From Amblyornis subalaris (lineage: Eukaryota; Chordata; Aves; Passeriformes; Ptilonorhynchidae), in contig JACAXG010000203.1 in the NCBI GenBank assembly GCA_018881555.1, positions 310,001 through 374,000 of the forward strand: a DNA stretch of 64,000 nt, in the 5' to 3' direction. Each line of letters starts with the position of its first letter. Position 1 is the first letter of the stretch. Below are positions 35,969 to 48,000 of the stretch, piece after piece. Made by a program: the position numbers and the translations under genes. The notes below the pieces were generated by a model that had not been told where the DNA came from, made no database searches, and worked only from the letters and a program-made list of their open reading frames with translations.

Positions 35969-36126
35969 AAGCTGTGGCTGCCCCATCCCTGGAAGTGTCC
36001 AAGGCCAGGCTGGATGGGGCTTGGAGCANCCTGGGATAGTGGAAGGTGTCCCTGCCCATGGCAGGGGTGGGACTGGATGAGCTTTAAGGTCCCTTCCAAA
36101 GTGGGCCCTTCTATGATTCTGTGATT
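35969..36126 (+). mobile_element. CR1 LINE 3' end
   Basis: AAGCTGTGGCTGCCCCATCC, GTGTCCAAGGCCAGGCTGGA, GGAAGGTGTCCCTGCCCATG, then AGGTCCCTTCC and a CTATGATTCTGTGATT tip. It is a sense, + strand copy truncated at its 5' end. One N lies inside. Confidence 0.95.
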
Positions 36127-38057
36127 AATTCTGGATAGCTCTCAAATGGATTCAATTAAACAAACTGTTAGTCAAAACTCACAATTAGATTTACATTGTT
36201 TTTTCCCCACACATGTCTGAAGAACATTGTCCAAATCCCANAGTGGGAGTTCACCTTAAAGAAGGAATTACATTTAAGGACAGTTGAGGCATTTTGGAAA
36301 AAAAAACCAGTAGAAAAATAGTAAAATAGTAATCATTACTTTAAAGACATGNAAATGTTTTAAGAGTTAGGCATTCCACGTTCTCCAGTGACAGTATTTT
36401 GTACCCCACGCTCAGCTCCAGAAATTGCACCTCAATGCAAGACTTCTGCCAGATANTGGGTTTAAGGTGCTGCCATCACCCTGTGCCACGTGCCTGGTTC
36501 AGGTCACTCACAGTCACTCGAGTGGCCTCCAGTTCTTATTCCTGCTCCCAGTGTCCAGCTAATGGAGCNAGGAGCCATGGGATTTTGTCACGGGAGCCAG
36601 CAGCGGGATTGCAGCTGGATCTCACTCGAGAACTGTTATCAGAAAGATGATGGATGAAGCAGAAGGAACACAGCTTGGCTTTCAGAGCCCAGACTGAGGC
36701 TCGAGCAGTTGGAGGAGTGGGGGAAAGGCTTTTGACACGCAAATTTTGGATGATGGATGGTAAACAGCATGTCCCTCATATACACTTTACGCAGACTGAG
36801 CCACGCCCTGATGTGTGCACCCAGGAGAAGGAGCCAAAAANGGACTGTGGTGGGGACATAAATGTNTGCAAACAACTGAGCTGCAGGAATCCCTGTGCTG
36901 GTATTGACAGTGGCTGGAAACGGCGTAATAAGGGGCAAGAGTGTGAAATAACAGCATAAAAGGAAACATCTAAACATTAGGGAAGAAGAATCCTTAACGA
37001 GAAAAATTACACACTGTAGCTATTTTTAGAGGTATTTAGAACATCACGGTGTGGTGTTCCAAAGTGTGATCTCACTTGACAAGGAGTTATAAAAGTTGCA
37101 GTTTCTTTACCCGTTGTGTCTGGTTAGTCACACTCACTGATTTTTAGTGACAACAACTTGGTTTTGTACCATGCAGTTCTTGTCACGGGCACTGACAAGC
37201 GACAGAGGGAGAGAATAAGGTGAAGTTTACTGGGCTTAGTTTCAGTTAGAATCAAACTTAGAACCAAGAAAATTGGTGGGGTTTTGGGTAAGCTGACGGT
37301 GTCTTTTTGGAGTCCTGAAAGAATATCTTTATTTTAGGACTAATTTTGTAGTAATAGAAGTAAGCATGTCACGTGAAGTGCACAATTCACCCATAGGGGG
37401 GTTCGCAGAAGCAAAACTTTAAAACTGTGCAGTAAAGAGTTACTGAGAGTTGGTGTAAGAACGTGAGAGAATTAAGGGCTCCTTTTTGGAGAAATANTCT
37501 CTTCAACTGAACTGCTGATAGTGCTACAGAGCCTGTTTTTATGATCCAGCATGGTAGTAGCCTTTAGGTGTCTTTTTGCAGGTCGCAATGAAAAATGGAA
37601 TGATTTCCAAAGTTTGGAGCAGTATGAATGCTCCAAACCATTGAAGAAATGGTGAAAGTTGGCACCAGATCCTTGCTAAAGAAACAGTGAAGTTTGTATT
37701 CATAGCTCCTTTTGTGCGATGAACTGTGATAGCACTTGGGTACTTGCTAGGAACAGAATTCTCATACAAAGTGGGAAGAGACCTTCCAGAATTGGGTGGT
37801 GCAGTCTTCTGCTAATTAATGAAGATGTATCAGTCATTAAAGCAAAATCTACCAGAAAGCACCATCTGATTTCTTCTCTTTATTTCTCACTTCTGTTTAT
37901 TTCATTCTTTTTATGGAAATTTCCTGTTTACTTGTTTTGAAAATTCACAGCACTTTTTCATTCAAAGTCTGCTGAACTCCTGTCCACTCCTAATTTGTGC
38001 TAAATTCTATTATGAGCAGTCAATACGTGACACTTACTCATGAACCACAAGAAATTC

Positions 38058-38092
38058 ATATATATATACGTATATATATATATATATATATA
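38058..38092 (+). repeat. (TA)n microsatellite with central ACGT
   Basis: A TA run interrupted once by ACGT, giving a near-perfect palindrome (TATATATACGTATATATA) that could extrude as a cruciform. Probably length-variable. Confidence 0.95.
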
Positions 38093-39019
38093 TGTGGTAT
38101 GATATAGCCTTTAAAGTTGTAGTATATTGTGTTTAACTTAGACTATTTTACAACTTAGCTTAGTTTAAGATAGATCAATACCACCTACTGCATTTGATAG
38201 TTTCCAAGGCATTTGCTAGCATTGTGGCTAAGAAAACGAGTGCCCAATCACAATGTATATTCTCTTTTATCACTTAAGACAATTCCAGTTAAAGCAGCTT
38301 CTGCACACTTTAAGAAATTGAATGTTAAAGGCATTTAAAGAGGATTCAAGGACAGAATTACTGAAATTCTGAAATCATGCTTAAAGGCCAGTTGTATCTA
38401 CTGTACATTAAACTCTTCAAGGTTTTTTAACTTTCCTCTTGGGTGATTGTACATCAGCCCCAGGGATGAACTCCCATCTCTCGCCACTTCTAAATCACCA
38501 ACAAGCTTCCTCTTTCAGCTCACTGGGAAAAGGTGTTTGNTAAACATAGTATTGCATGGATCCANGGCTGTTCCACCTTGATAAATCTTTCCTGAAGGTC
38601 TTTGTCCCTCAAAATGGGGATCTGGCTGCCAGCCTGGAAAACCCTGCCTGCGTTCAGGAAGTCCGACAGGTGTTGCTTTGGGGTTTTCCCCCATTTCAAG
38701 CATTATTGTTGGTCCTAATGACTCTGTTTGCTGAATGAAGCTGCTGGTGGCACCCCTGTGCAGTCTGGAACTCTCTGTAACACTCTGGAACCTTCCAAAC
38801 TGTTTCCATCCTGTACTGGCAGCAACACCCCTCGGTTAACTCCNGCCCATTTTGGCTCTGCGGGAGCAATAGGAATAAACTTTTGTCCCTGATTAGATAC
38901 GACCGGCTACACATATAGACCAGCCTGGCTGAGAAGGAAGGTGCCACTCCATCCTGTCACTGTGCAGAGCAGGGCAGTGGGCGAGAGCTGCCAGAGCACT
39001 GCTGTCTGTGGGGTGTGAG

Positions 39020-39083
39020 CGCACAGCCCGGCGCGTCGCTCTGCGACATCCTCGTGTGTTTGCGGCTCCGCAGCCACGTCCCG
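39020..39083. promoter_or_regulatory. Small CpG cluster in the gene desert
   Basis: Eleven CpGs in 64 bases, including GGCGCGTCGC, against a background in which hundreds of bases may have none. It is too short for a classical CpG island. It may be an unmethylated enhancer or promoter core, or a piece of a young GC-rich repeat. No TATA box or clear initiator was identified. Confidence 0.35.
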
Positions 39084-42000
39084 GTCCAGCTGGCTTCCTT
39101 CCAAGCCGTTTGGAATTACTCTTGGAAGATTGTGTAAGACATTCTGTCCAATAGTTTATTCCCACAGAGACCTGGAGCCAGATCATCCTTTCAGAAACTT
39201 CATTTTCCCCTGTATTTTTCTATTTTTCAGGAACGGGGGACCAGCCCTGAAGCCGATTTGCAAAACCTGCAGAGGAGCTCTTCCAAGAGGAAGGGGAAAT
39301 ATTCTTGTGGCAGACAGGGGCTGTAGGGTCCCCATCTCGGGTCTTGTTTGTTTTCTTCTCCCTTTCTTACACCCTCCTAGAAATACTGCCTTACTTATTT
39401 GGTATAGTTTTCTTTCAAAATACTATCAAAAAGAATAAAATTAATCAGGGCACTGAAATGCATTGTGGAAAACTTGNGGCTTTTTTTAAGCCTGCCCAGT
39501 CTGCAGGTGGCACTCGGAGCTGTGTGGAGTCTTGGGNTTCAGAGCTCAATTCCATTCCTTTGCCTGAACTCTTTGCCGAGACTTTTGTCCCTGTGCCTCA
39601 GTCTTCTCTTCTTTAAAATAAGAATAATGAAACTAACTTTTTAAAAGTCACTTTATGACTCTGCTAGAAAGCATAAGTTGAAATTTCTTTTTTTTCTTTT
39701 TTTGGTAGGCTTTTTTAAAAANAGAAATACAAACCAGAAAGTAGTACTGAAGCATTTGGGGAGGGTGGGAGGACTGTGACTTTTAAAAGGATTCTTCCCA
39801 TGCAAGGTGCACTAAACAAAATTGTCCTTTTGGGGCTAGTCTGATTGTAAAAGGTTCCTTAATATTGATGTTAAAAAAAAATTACATATATATTACAAAA
39901 AATAATAAAAAAAGGAGTGTTGTTTCTCTCCTAACAATGTTTCATCTTTCCTTTTTCCTGCAAAAGCAGCAGAACAGAACCTATGGATCTGTTTGTAATG
40001 AGCAAGTTCTGGTGTTGGAGGGGTATTTTCAGCGTTTTGGTGGGTTCAGCAAGATGCCAATGTGTCTTGCATTGCTGAGAAAAGAAATAACAGACTGGAT
40101 AATTTTTAGCTTTCTTTTTTTTTTTCTAAAAATGTAATGTCATAACTCTTCCATTTCCATGTTTTCTACTTCCTGTTATTTCTAAAAGAATGAGTCAGAG
40201 AAATGGAAACAGAGCTGCTGTGAATAATTTAAAAGTGGTCTGAGAATAGCTAACCATTACTTCTGGTGGTGCTGCCTGTGATGGTTACACAATGATAAGA
40301 TTATCAAAAGGACTGTGGGAGACAGAAAAATGGAAAGGATGCATTAAGTCATGCAGTCATTTTTGCTACTGTGGAATTATGCCTTATATTAGTTTTACTA
40401 ATGGCTTGTCTGGCTACCTTTAAAAAGTTTGAGAAAATGGATTTCCAGTATTTCTTTAACATTATCCCTATATCTTCTGCTTGCACTAGAAGATTTTTTT
40501 ATTGTTATTATTTCATCCTATTATTATCCTAGAGACGGTTTGTTCTGCTAAAGACTCTCCAGGTTCAAGCAGACAGTGATCACTCCCTCTTCCCTTCGTA
40601 CAAGTGATGAAAAAATCACACTTCAGATTTGTTGTGTAACAAAAATGCATGACAACACATTTTCATGAAAATGACATTTTATAAAAACGAGGGAACTTGC
40701 TGAATTAATTTCTTTGCTTCTTTTCTTTCTCATCTCTTCTGCCTCTGCTCCATCCTTCACACCAGTGAAGTGGAATTCCTAGTCCAGAAATTCGAACTGT
40801 CGTTCAGCCAAAACATTTCTGTTTTTCTGTGAAAGCAGAATGTCACCATGCTTGTCCCAAATATTCTCTAACTAGCAAAAAGATAGATAATTTTGACATT
40901 ATTTTTGTCTTCAGTAATCCTCAATAACTTGTGTAGCCCCAATTCAGTAAAAGTTTGATACTGAGTCTGAAGATGAGACAGAATTTAGTCCTTCATACTA
41001 TAGCCATTAAATAAATGCCATTAAAAATGAATTTATTCTAATTTTGTAACTGATTTCACTGTTTGGTGAAAAGAAACTTTGGCATTGCCATAAAAAACCA
41101 AATGCTGTGGAACTTTAAAGATCAAATTTTATCAGGATGGAAGGATAAGACTTTCCAGACTGAAATTTCAGAATGTAACTACCACCTCAAAACTAAGCTT
41201 TCCTGTTTGCTTTTCTTCTGTTAACACTGTTTTCATAAGAGATTTTAATCCTTAACTCTGACAGAGAAAAGGTCTGGAATTAGAGATATAAATGGCTTAG
41301 GGATACAGATAAGCACTGGGAATTTTTTTCTGTGTTGCCTGCCAAAAGAGAATACTGGATATTTCCCATTTGGCTTCCCTTTAATTAGTTGATTTCATTG
41401 TAACTACACAATTACCTATCTGTTAGTGTTGCCTAAGCCCTGTTAATTTTCAGGAAAAGTCTACCTGTGAAACCGAGCCCCTTTTTATGGTTCTACACTG
41501 AGCCCTTTTCTCTNACTCTAAACTCTCCCACTACAGGGACACGAGCATGAAGTAGCTTGCCAGGGTGACCCCCAGAGCTGAGTGTCTGCAGAGTGACAGG
41601 AATGTGCTTTCCTGGCTGGCTGACCTAACTCAGAGCACCTCCTGCTCCTCGGAGTCCTCGGGAACAGCCAAGGAGTGGCCTGGCCAGTTCCTCATCCTTG
41701 AGCCACACCCTGCCTGAGCCACCTCACTTGCGTCTTCTGCCCCGGCACATTTGACAAAAATCATTCATTTCCCTTGGGGTTTGAAATTCCTCTGGTTTCA
41801 TCGGTTCCGTGTTTCCCCATAAATCTGTCCTGGTCTTTCATCACCACTCCTGCTGCTCCCATGGAAAAGCAGCTGGGCAGCCTCTCTGCTTCCTTTCTCC
41901 ACAGCCTGTTGAGCTTGTGTCCAATGGGCAAATATGAAACCGGGAGTGAAGCCTTGGAAATCCCTCTGAGTTTCACATAGAGGTCGAGTAGTTCCAATCC

Positions 42001-45000
42001 CCTGAAGTGCTCTGTAATTTAACCCTAACAGCTGCTGATTTTCAGCTGGCTTCTCTATTTATCCTTCTCGGGACTATTTTTCCTCATGGATTCGAGTAAT
42101 AGCTTTAAATCTTGAGCAGAATTGGCCATTTGTCGTTGCTGCTGGATCCTTCAGCAGGATGAAATCTACTTCAGGGAAAGACGCAGCAACCTCTCGCTAA
42201 AGTTTCCTGACATTGTTCTCTACGGGAAACTACTTCCATTTGGGTTTGACTTCAGCAAGTTTCAATTATGGAAGTTAAAAGGTTTCCAGCTTGGATATTT
42301 CTCTGCTTTTGGGGTTGAGAGTGGGAGACAAGATGGGACAAAAGGTTTATGAAGCAGCTCCTAGAGTGGGCTCTTGCTTGTGCCTGTGTTGAGGGACAAA
42401 AGGCAATCTTTTCCTTTGGAAGTACTGCCTTTCTTACATGTGGGCTGGATATTTTCTCCTTCCTTGGTTAGGAGATACCATTGAAATACTAATATTTGTG
42501 TGACTTTTTTCTAAATTAAAAATTCTGGTAAATACCTTAAAGTTTAAACAGGCTTTTACACATTGAGATGTTCTGCCTAGACAATAATTTTGTAATTAAA
42601 ATTCTGCCCATACCGGAGTTTCCATATTTGATTCTACCGAGCACGTAGCTTGTCNTCCTCATTTGAGATTTGAGGGGTCAAAGTTTTACCACTGCCAGTG
42701 ACTCATTTTCAGTGCTGTGCTGTCAGTTTAATTTCAAGCAGAGCCAGCTGATGAAACCATAGATTGAGGGGTCAGAGCAAAAAAAGAAATCAATAGCTTC
42801 NATATTCAAGTGGGTTTTCATAGCTCCCTACAGCCTCTGTTTCCCACTGCTTTTCTGCTTCCTCCTTCCTTCCAAAGGATAACAGAATGTTTCTTATTCT
42901 AGTTCGTGTTACAGATGGCAATTTAAGGAATGCAGAGTTTGGCCAAAAGTGACCTCTTGGAGTTCAGGTTGTTCACCAGTGGAGGGAGAGGGTTCGTGAC
43001 TGTTCACAAAAGCAGCCTCCCAGCTTCTTTGGGGATGTTTAAGGAATCACCGAGTGGTGGAACCAACACATTTGGGCTTGTGCCTCTTGCTAGCGAACAT
43101 TTACACAGCAATTACATTGTTAATACACATGGAGTCTGTGTTTTTGTTTTGAAACACTTACAAATGTAATCTAAAATGCTTGGGTTTAGCTGGAGGGGGT
43201 AGGGAAGAATATATATTTGTTTCATATCCATGGCAACTCCTATTTTTTTTATTACTCATTAAAAAGAAAATTTGCTACTCTCTAACCTCTTTTAAAAAAA
43301 TGATTGAAACAAAGAGTCTTTGTTTTCTATCAAAAATATATTCTGCTTATTAAAACATGGAAGTAGCTCTTTCTTTTTAAAATGGAGTAAAAAGAAAAAT
43401 TATTATAGAAGATGAAACGCTTTAAAGCAGTATCTTTCTCATTTCAATTCAACAGCATTAAATATTTCAATGCTGTGTAACTCCCAGTATATTTATTTTT
43501 TATGCTGGGGAAGTGAGGCCTATCTCTTTTTAGAGAATCAGTTGAGAACTTTGGTTTGCTTCCAACTTCTGATAAAATCCTGCTTTTTCTTTCTTTTTCT
43601 TTATTTTTTTTTTATTCCTGAGATACATGTCCCAGATATTAAATGCTCTGGATATACCTTTCTCACATTTAATAGGTGAAACTTATATAGTGCTTCAGCC
43701 CTAGAATGCATTTTATGGAAGGAAAGGAATGCTTTATGTTTTGGAGGGGTTTTTTGCTTGTTTTTTGAGGGGGAGAGAGGAATTATTATATATTAGAAAA
43801 ATAAATAATCAAACCCTGTTACAGACAAGGAACAAAACAAAGCTCTTTTTCATGTAGGCTCAAGAACACAAAATATGCAATTAATCATATCAATGCTTTT
43901 CGAATAAGATTGGATTTTCATGAAATTTAGAAAAAGCAGGGGATGGAAGGGAGGATGTGAGTTGTAGTATCTATTATCACCAGGAGTCACTTCCAGTGGT
44001 ACGTTTGATTTGGGAATAACCTGGAGTTATGGTCTGCAGCAGTGTCCTCAGGATAACAAAGCTGCTCCAAGCTGACTTTGCTGGTGACCAGTCTCCAGGT
44101 TGGTTTCAGAGGTTCAGTTTTCATCAGCCTTGCCACATTTTCCATGAAGAGTGGTTCCAAAGACGTTGTTCCTGCTGGCTCCATCTGTGGGAAATGCAAG
44201 TGGTCTCGTCTCAGGACCTGCTGCAGGGATGGTGCTCCACAGAGTGACGTTTGCTGTGTTACTCTGTGTTTTTTCTCCAGAGGGGGGGGATGGATATGGG
44301 ATCAAACAGAGGATGCAGAGTGGGTGCTTTGAGAAAAGAAAACATAGAATTCTTTCGTTTAATGGTTTCCCCTCTTCTGTCAGACAGGGAGTGGCTCATG
44401 TGGGTTGGAGGGTTCTCTCTTACATGGGATTCTTTCGTAAGTTGTTGTAAACAACACAAAAATTTTGCCTTTTTTTTAAAGAAAATATATTTTAAAAAAA
44501 ATTGTGACAGAAACATTTGGGTTTTGCTTAATTTTCCTTTTGCTCTGTGGTAGGCTCTATCAGTTTGAAGTGACTGCTGATGGAAACCTCCCAGGGGAAA
44601 GGAGAGATGAGCTGCCAAGGGAAGGGAAGGTTCAAGGGGCTGCAGGTGTGGTGGGAACGGAGCCACTGGAGCTGGGAAACCCAGCCAGCCCTGCCAGGCA
44701 CAGACCAGGGAGCTGCAGGTGCATCCAGAGGGTCAGGGATTCAGGAACAAGCTGCAGCTGAGGGAGTCTTCAAATGAGCAGCTCCGAGCCAGGGAAGGAG
44801 GGAGGGCGGAATGACTGGCCTGGAGGGCTGCAGGAGGTAAGAAAATATTCATGTTAGTTTAATAGTGAGAAAAGGGTGCAGTCACAATTGCTTTAGTATT
44901 GGATGAAAGTGGACTTGAAGCTTTGCTATCCTTTCTATTGTGTCAGTGGAACATGACACATTCCTTTCCTTCCANTGGCTTTTGTATCATCCAAGCTACT

Positions 45001-48000
45001 ATTTGTAGTTTTAGGCTCATTTTTGGAAGGTATCCAGGAGAGGGGTCTTGGGAATGTGAGGTATAAATTTTTATAAATGTTTATCCACTTGCTCAATTTT
45101 TGGCACCTGAGGGCTGTAGATTAGAATTTATATGTAGTTAGAAATGAACTTTCCAGCAGACCCAGCCATGTTTGGTTCTGTTTACATATTCCATAAGGAG
45201 AGGCTGTGTGATCTGTACTTTATATCTGTAATTAGTTGTGTGATGCATTTGGATCATCAGGGCTCAAAGAGCCAGGAGTGAGCATTCTTCCCAAATACCT
45301 GAGTTTGGTGCAGGGGGAGGAGGGGAGAGGAGAACTCTTTGTTTTCAGAACCTCTGAAGTTCTTGAAGTGCAAAATGTTTTCTTTGGGTCAATTGATTAT
45401 TGACATCAGAAATTCCTGTTTCTCGGATGGTGAGCTGGAACAAGGGCTGCTGGGTGAGAACAAAGGCTGCTCCATTACAGTGGATTATTAGACTTGCAAA
45501 CCTAATTATCCCCTCTGGGACTCAGCCCAGGCCTAATGCAGCTTGGATTATGGAGGCAGGTTCTTACTTTCAACTTTGTTCAATGGATTTCTGACAAGTC
45601 TGGCCTCACAGATGATTAAATCTCAGTAAAATGATTAGAGACTTTTCTGTGAGGGGATCACTGGAATTTTTGGAAGCTGGAATGGAACAACTCTTTTCTT
45701 TCGCTCTGAGGTTTGCTCAGGTTTTCCCCCCTGCTTTTATTTTTATTCAGGGAAAAAAAAAGTAGGATTTTCTTTTCAAGCAGAGCTATCCTTCAGGTCT
45801 GGCATGTGAGAGGTGATTGATGTGCTGGGTAACTACAAACTGCATAAGGCTTATGTTTGAGGAATTAAATTGTCATAAAGAAGTGGTCACTGAGCAATAT
45901 TCTTGCCATATCTAGAATTAGCCTGGTGAGCTGCTGAGTGTCACTGAGTGTGTCCCCAGGGCTGTCNGTGGAGGTGGAACAGGTTGTGGGGAGGCTCTGG
46001 AGCTCCAGTGATAAAGTCACTTCATCCAGCTTTAGGTGTTTGCATTAGCTGATTGTTACTGAAGCTTCTAAAGGATGAAAGTGTACTTAATTTCCCAGAA
46101 GAGGACAATAAAAAAAAAAAAGGAGCATTTTATTGAAATCTAAATCCTAAGCCTCAAAAACTTACTTCTGGAGTATTAGCAGTGTGGACATCAGGCCTTT
46201 TTCCAGGCTCCTCTTGCCATTAAAGACATATTTTTATAACCCTAAGTCCAGGTACATGTCAAAATTATCATGTCTTTTAATATACTCTGCACTTATGCTA
46301 CCTCATTCTTGTAATGAAGGTGGGAACACTTGCAGATAAGCCTGCAAACACTAATATTAGAAAATTTGTGAGGGTTTGTCTAGCAGAATTGCAAGATCCT
46401 TAATCATGAGCACCCGTGTACAGAAGCTTTGCTTTTGGGATTTCTTAGGGAGATTTCCTTGTATCCTTCTGGCCCTTGAGAGGGGTTTTAATAATCTGTC
46501 AGCCTATCCTATCTTCTGTGAAATATAAAGGACTGTCATTTATTTGAGACATATCTCAAAAAAGAAAAATAAAAAGGAAAGAAAGTGGCTCGTAGATTAA
46601 GAGGTGATTGGGAGGAAGAGATAAGTGAGATGTTTAGGGGTTTTTTGAGCCTTATTTCTGTATCAAACTAGGTTAAAGTATTTTCCCCTACGTTTGTGAT
46701 GCTCTCAATGAGCTACGTGTTTCCTGCACTGAAAGATGAAGAAAGCTCTACAGCCTTACAAACACTTATTAGACACAAATGGTTTTTTGCCCATAAATAA
46801 ATCGTTCAGGTAATAATTTATTGAATAGTAAGAACACATATAAAGGTGATTTTTTAAAAAAAATTAAACAAATTGAAATGTCATACATTAATAAGATCAT
46901 TTGTACTGTAGTTTGGCACTGCCAAGAACCTGATGAACAGTACAGCAACTGTGAATGTTATAAATATGTAGGATGGATTAAATATTGGCTGTCCCAGTGC
47001 ATTGTGCTCTGTGTTGGATTGTATATTGAAAAATTTGTTTTGCCTTGAGAGTTGCTTCCTGTGTGCTCTCTGTGACTTGCCACAGAACTTTGTTTTGCTA
47101 AAAATAAAAGATGAGAACAGATTAAAACTTGCCAGAGTTTAGGCAGATTTAGAGTTCTGTCTCAGGCCTGTCTCTTGTCGAGTTACAAGTATCTGATATT
47201 TTAGCAGTATAAAATCTTCTGTGGTGATTAGTTCATATTAGAGAATTTGAGCTTTGGTTGCTTAGTATTTAGATCCAGTCCTATATGAAAAACTATATAA
47301 ATTGAATAGGAATTCCCTCCTGTGTAAACTGAACAAGGATGTCTCCAGGTGAGTGCTCTGAGAAACATTTGTTTCACTTNTTTTTATATATTATCAGAAT
47401 ATTATAAAGTACTGCCCAATTATATTTAATCCAGGGACATGTCTGTGCTCATGTTTGTGCTGAGATACAGTTAATTTTCTATGTAGCAGCAAACCTGGTT
47501 TGGTACTAGTACAGATCCTAGATATGATAAGTAAGGCAGGCATCTTATTTATGGCTCACTCACACTTTTTAATAGGACATCTACTGTAAATATGCATATA
47601 CATTCCATAATAAATAAATGTCTCACCCACTATTTGGGTTTTCAAATCTGATAACATCAAGCACAGGGGTAAATTACCTCAGTGTTTAGCAATTACCAAG
47701 AGTAGATGCCATCAGCAATCTGAGATGAGAACATGATGGAAGTAATAGAATTGAGGAAACCACAACATTTTTAAAAATCAGTAAAATGCACAGCAAATAT
47801 GACCATGGAAAGAGACCATGCAGCATGTCCACCTCAGATATTTCAGTTGAGTATTTCACTTGCCAGTGGGGGAAAGGCAGCCAAAGTACTACAAATCTCA
47901 ACAATATTAATGAGAATATCTCCCTATTTCTGTGATAAATAATAAAAAGTACAAAATATTTTGCCTTCCACTTACTGGTAATGATCTGACGAGTGAAATT

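Noticed and set aside
44259..44666. 135-codon open frame on the - strand
   Set aside because: Low-complexity Lys/Phe-rich middle from an A/T run; no family resemblance.
47440..47520. Phrase CAGTTAATTTTCTATGTAGC resembling part of an avian retroviral LTR
   Set aside because: Too short and diverged, with no LTR ends or second copy nearby.
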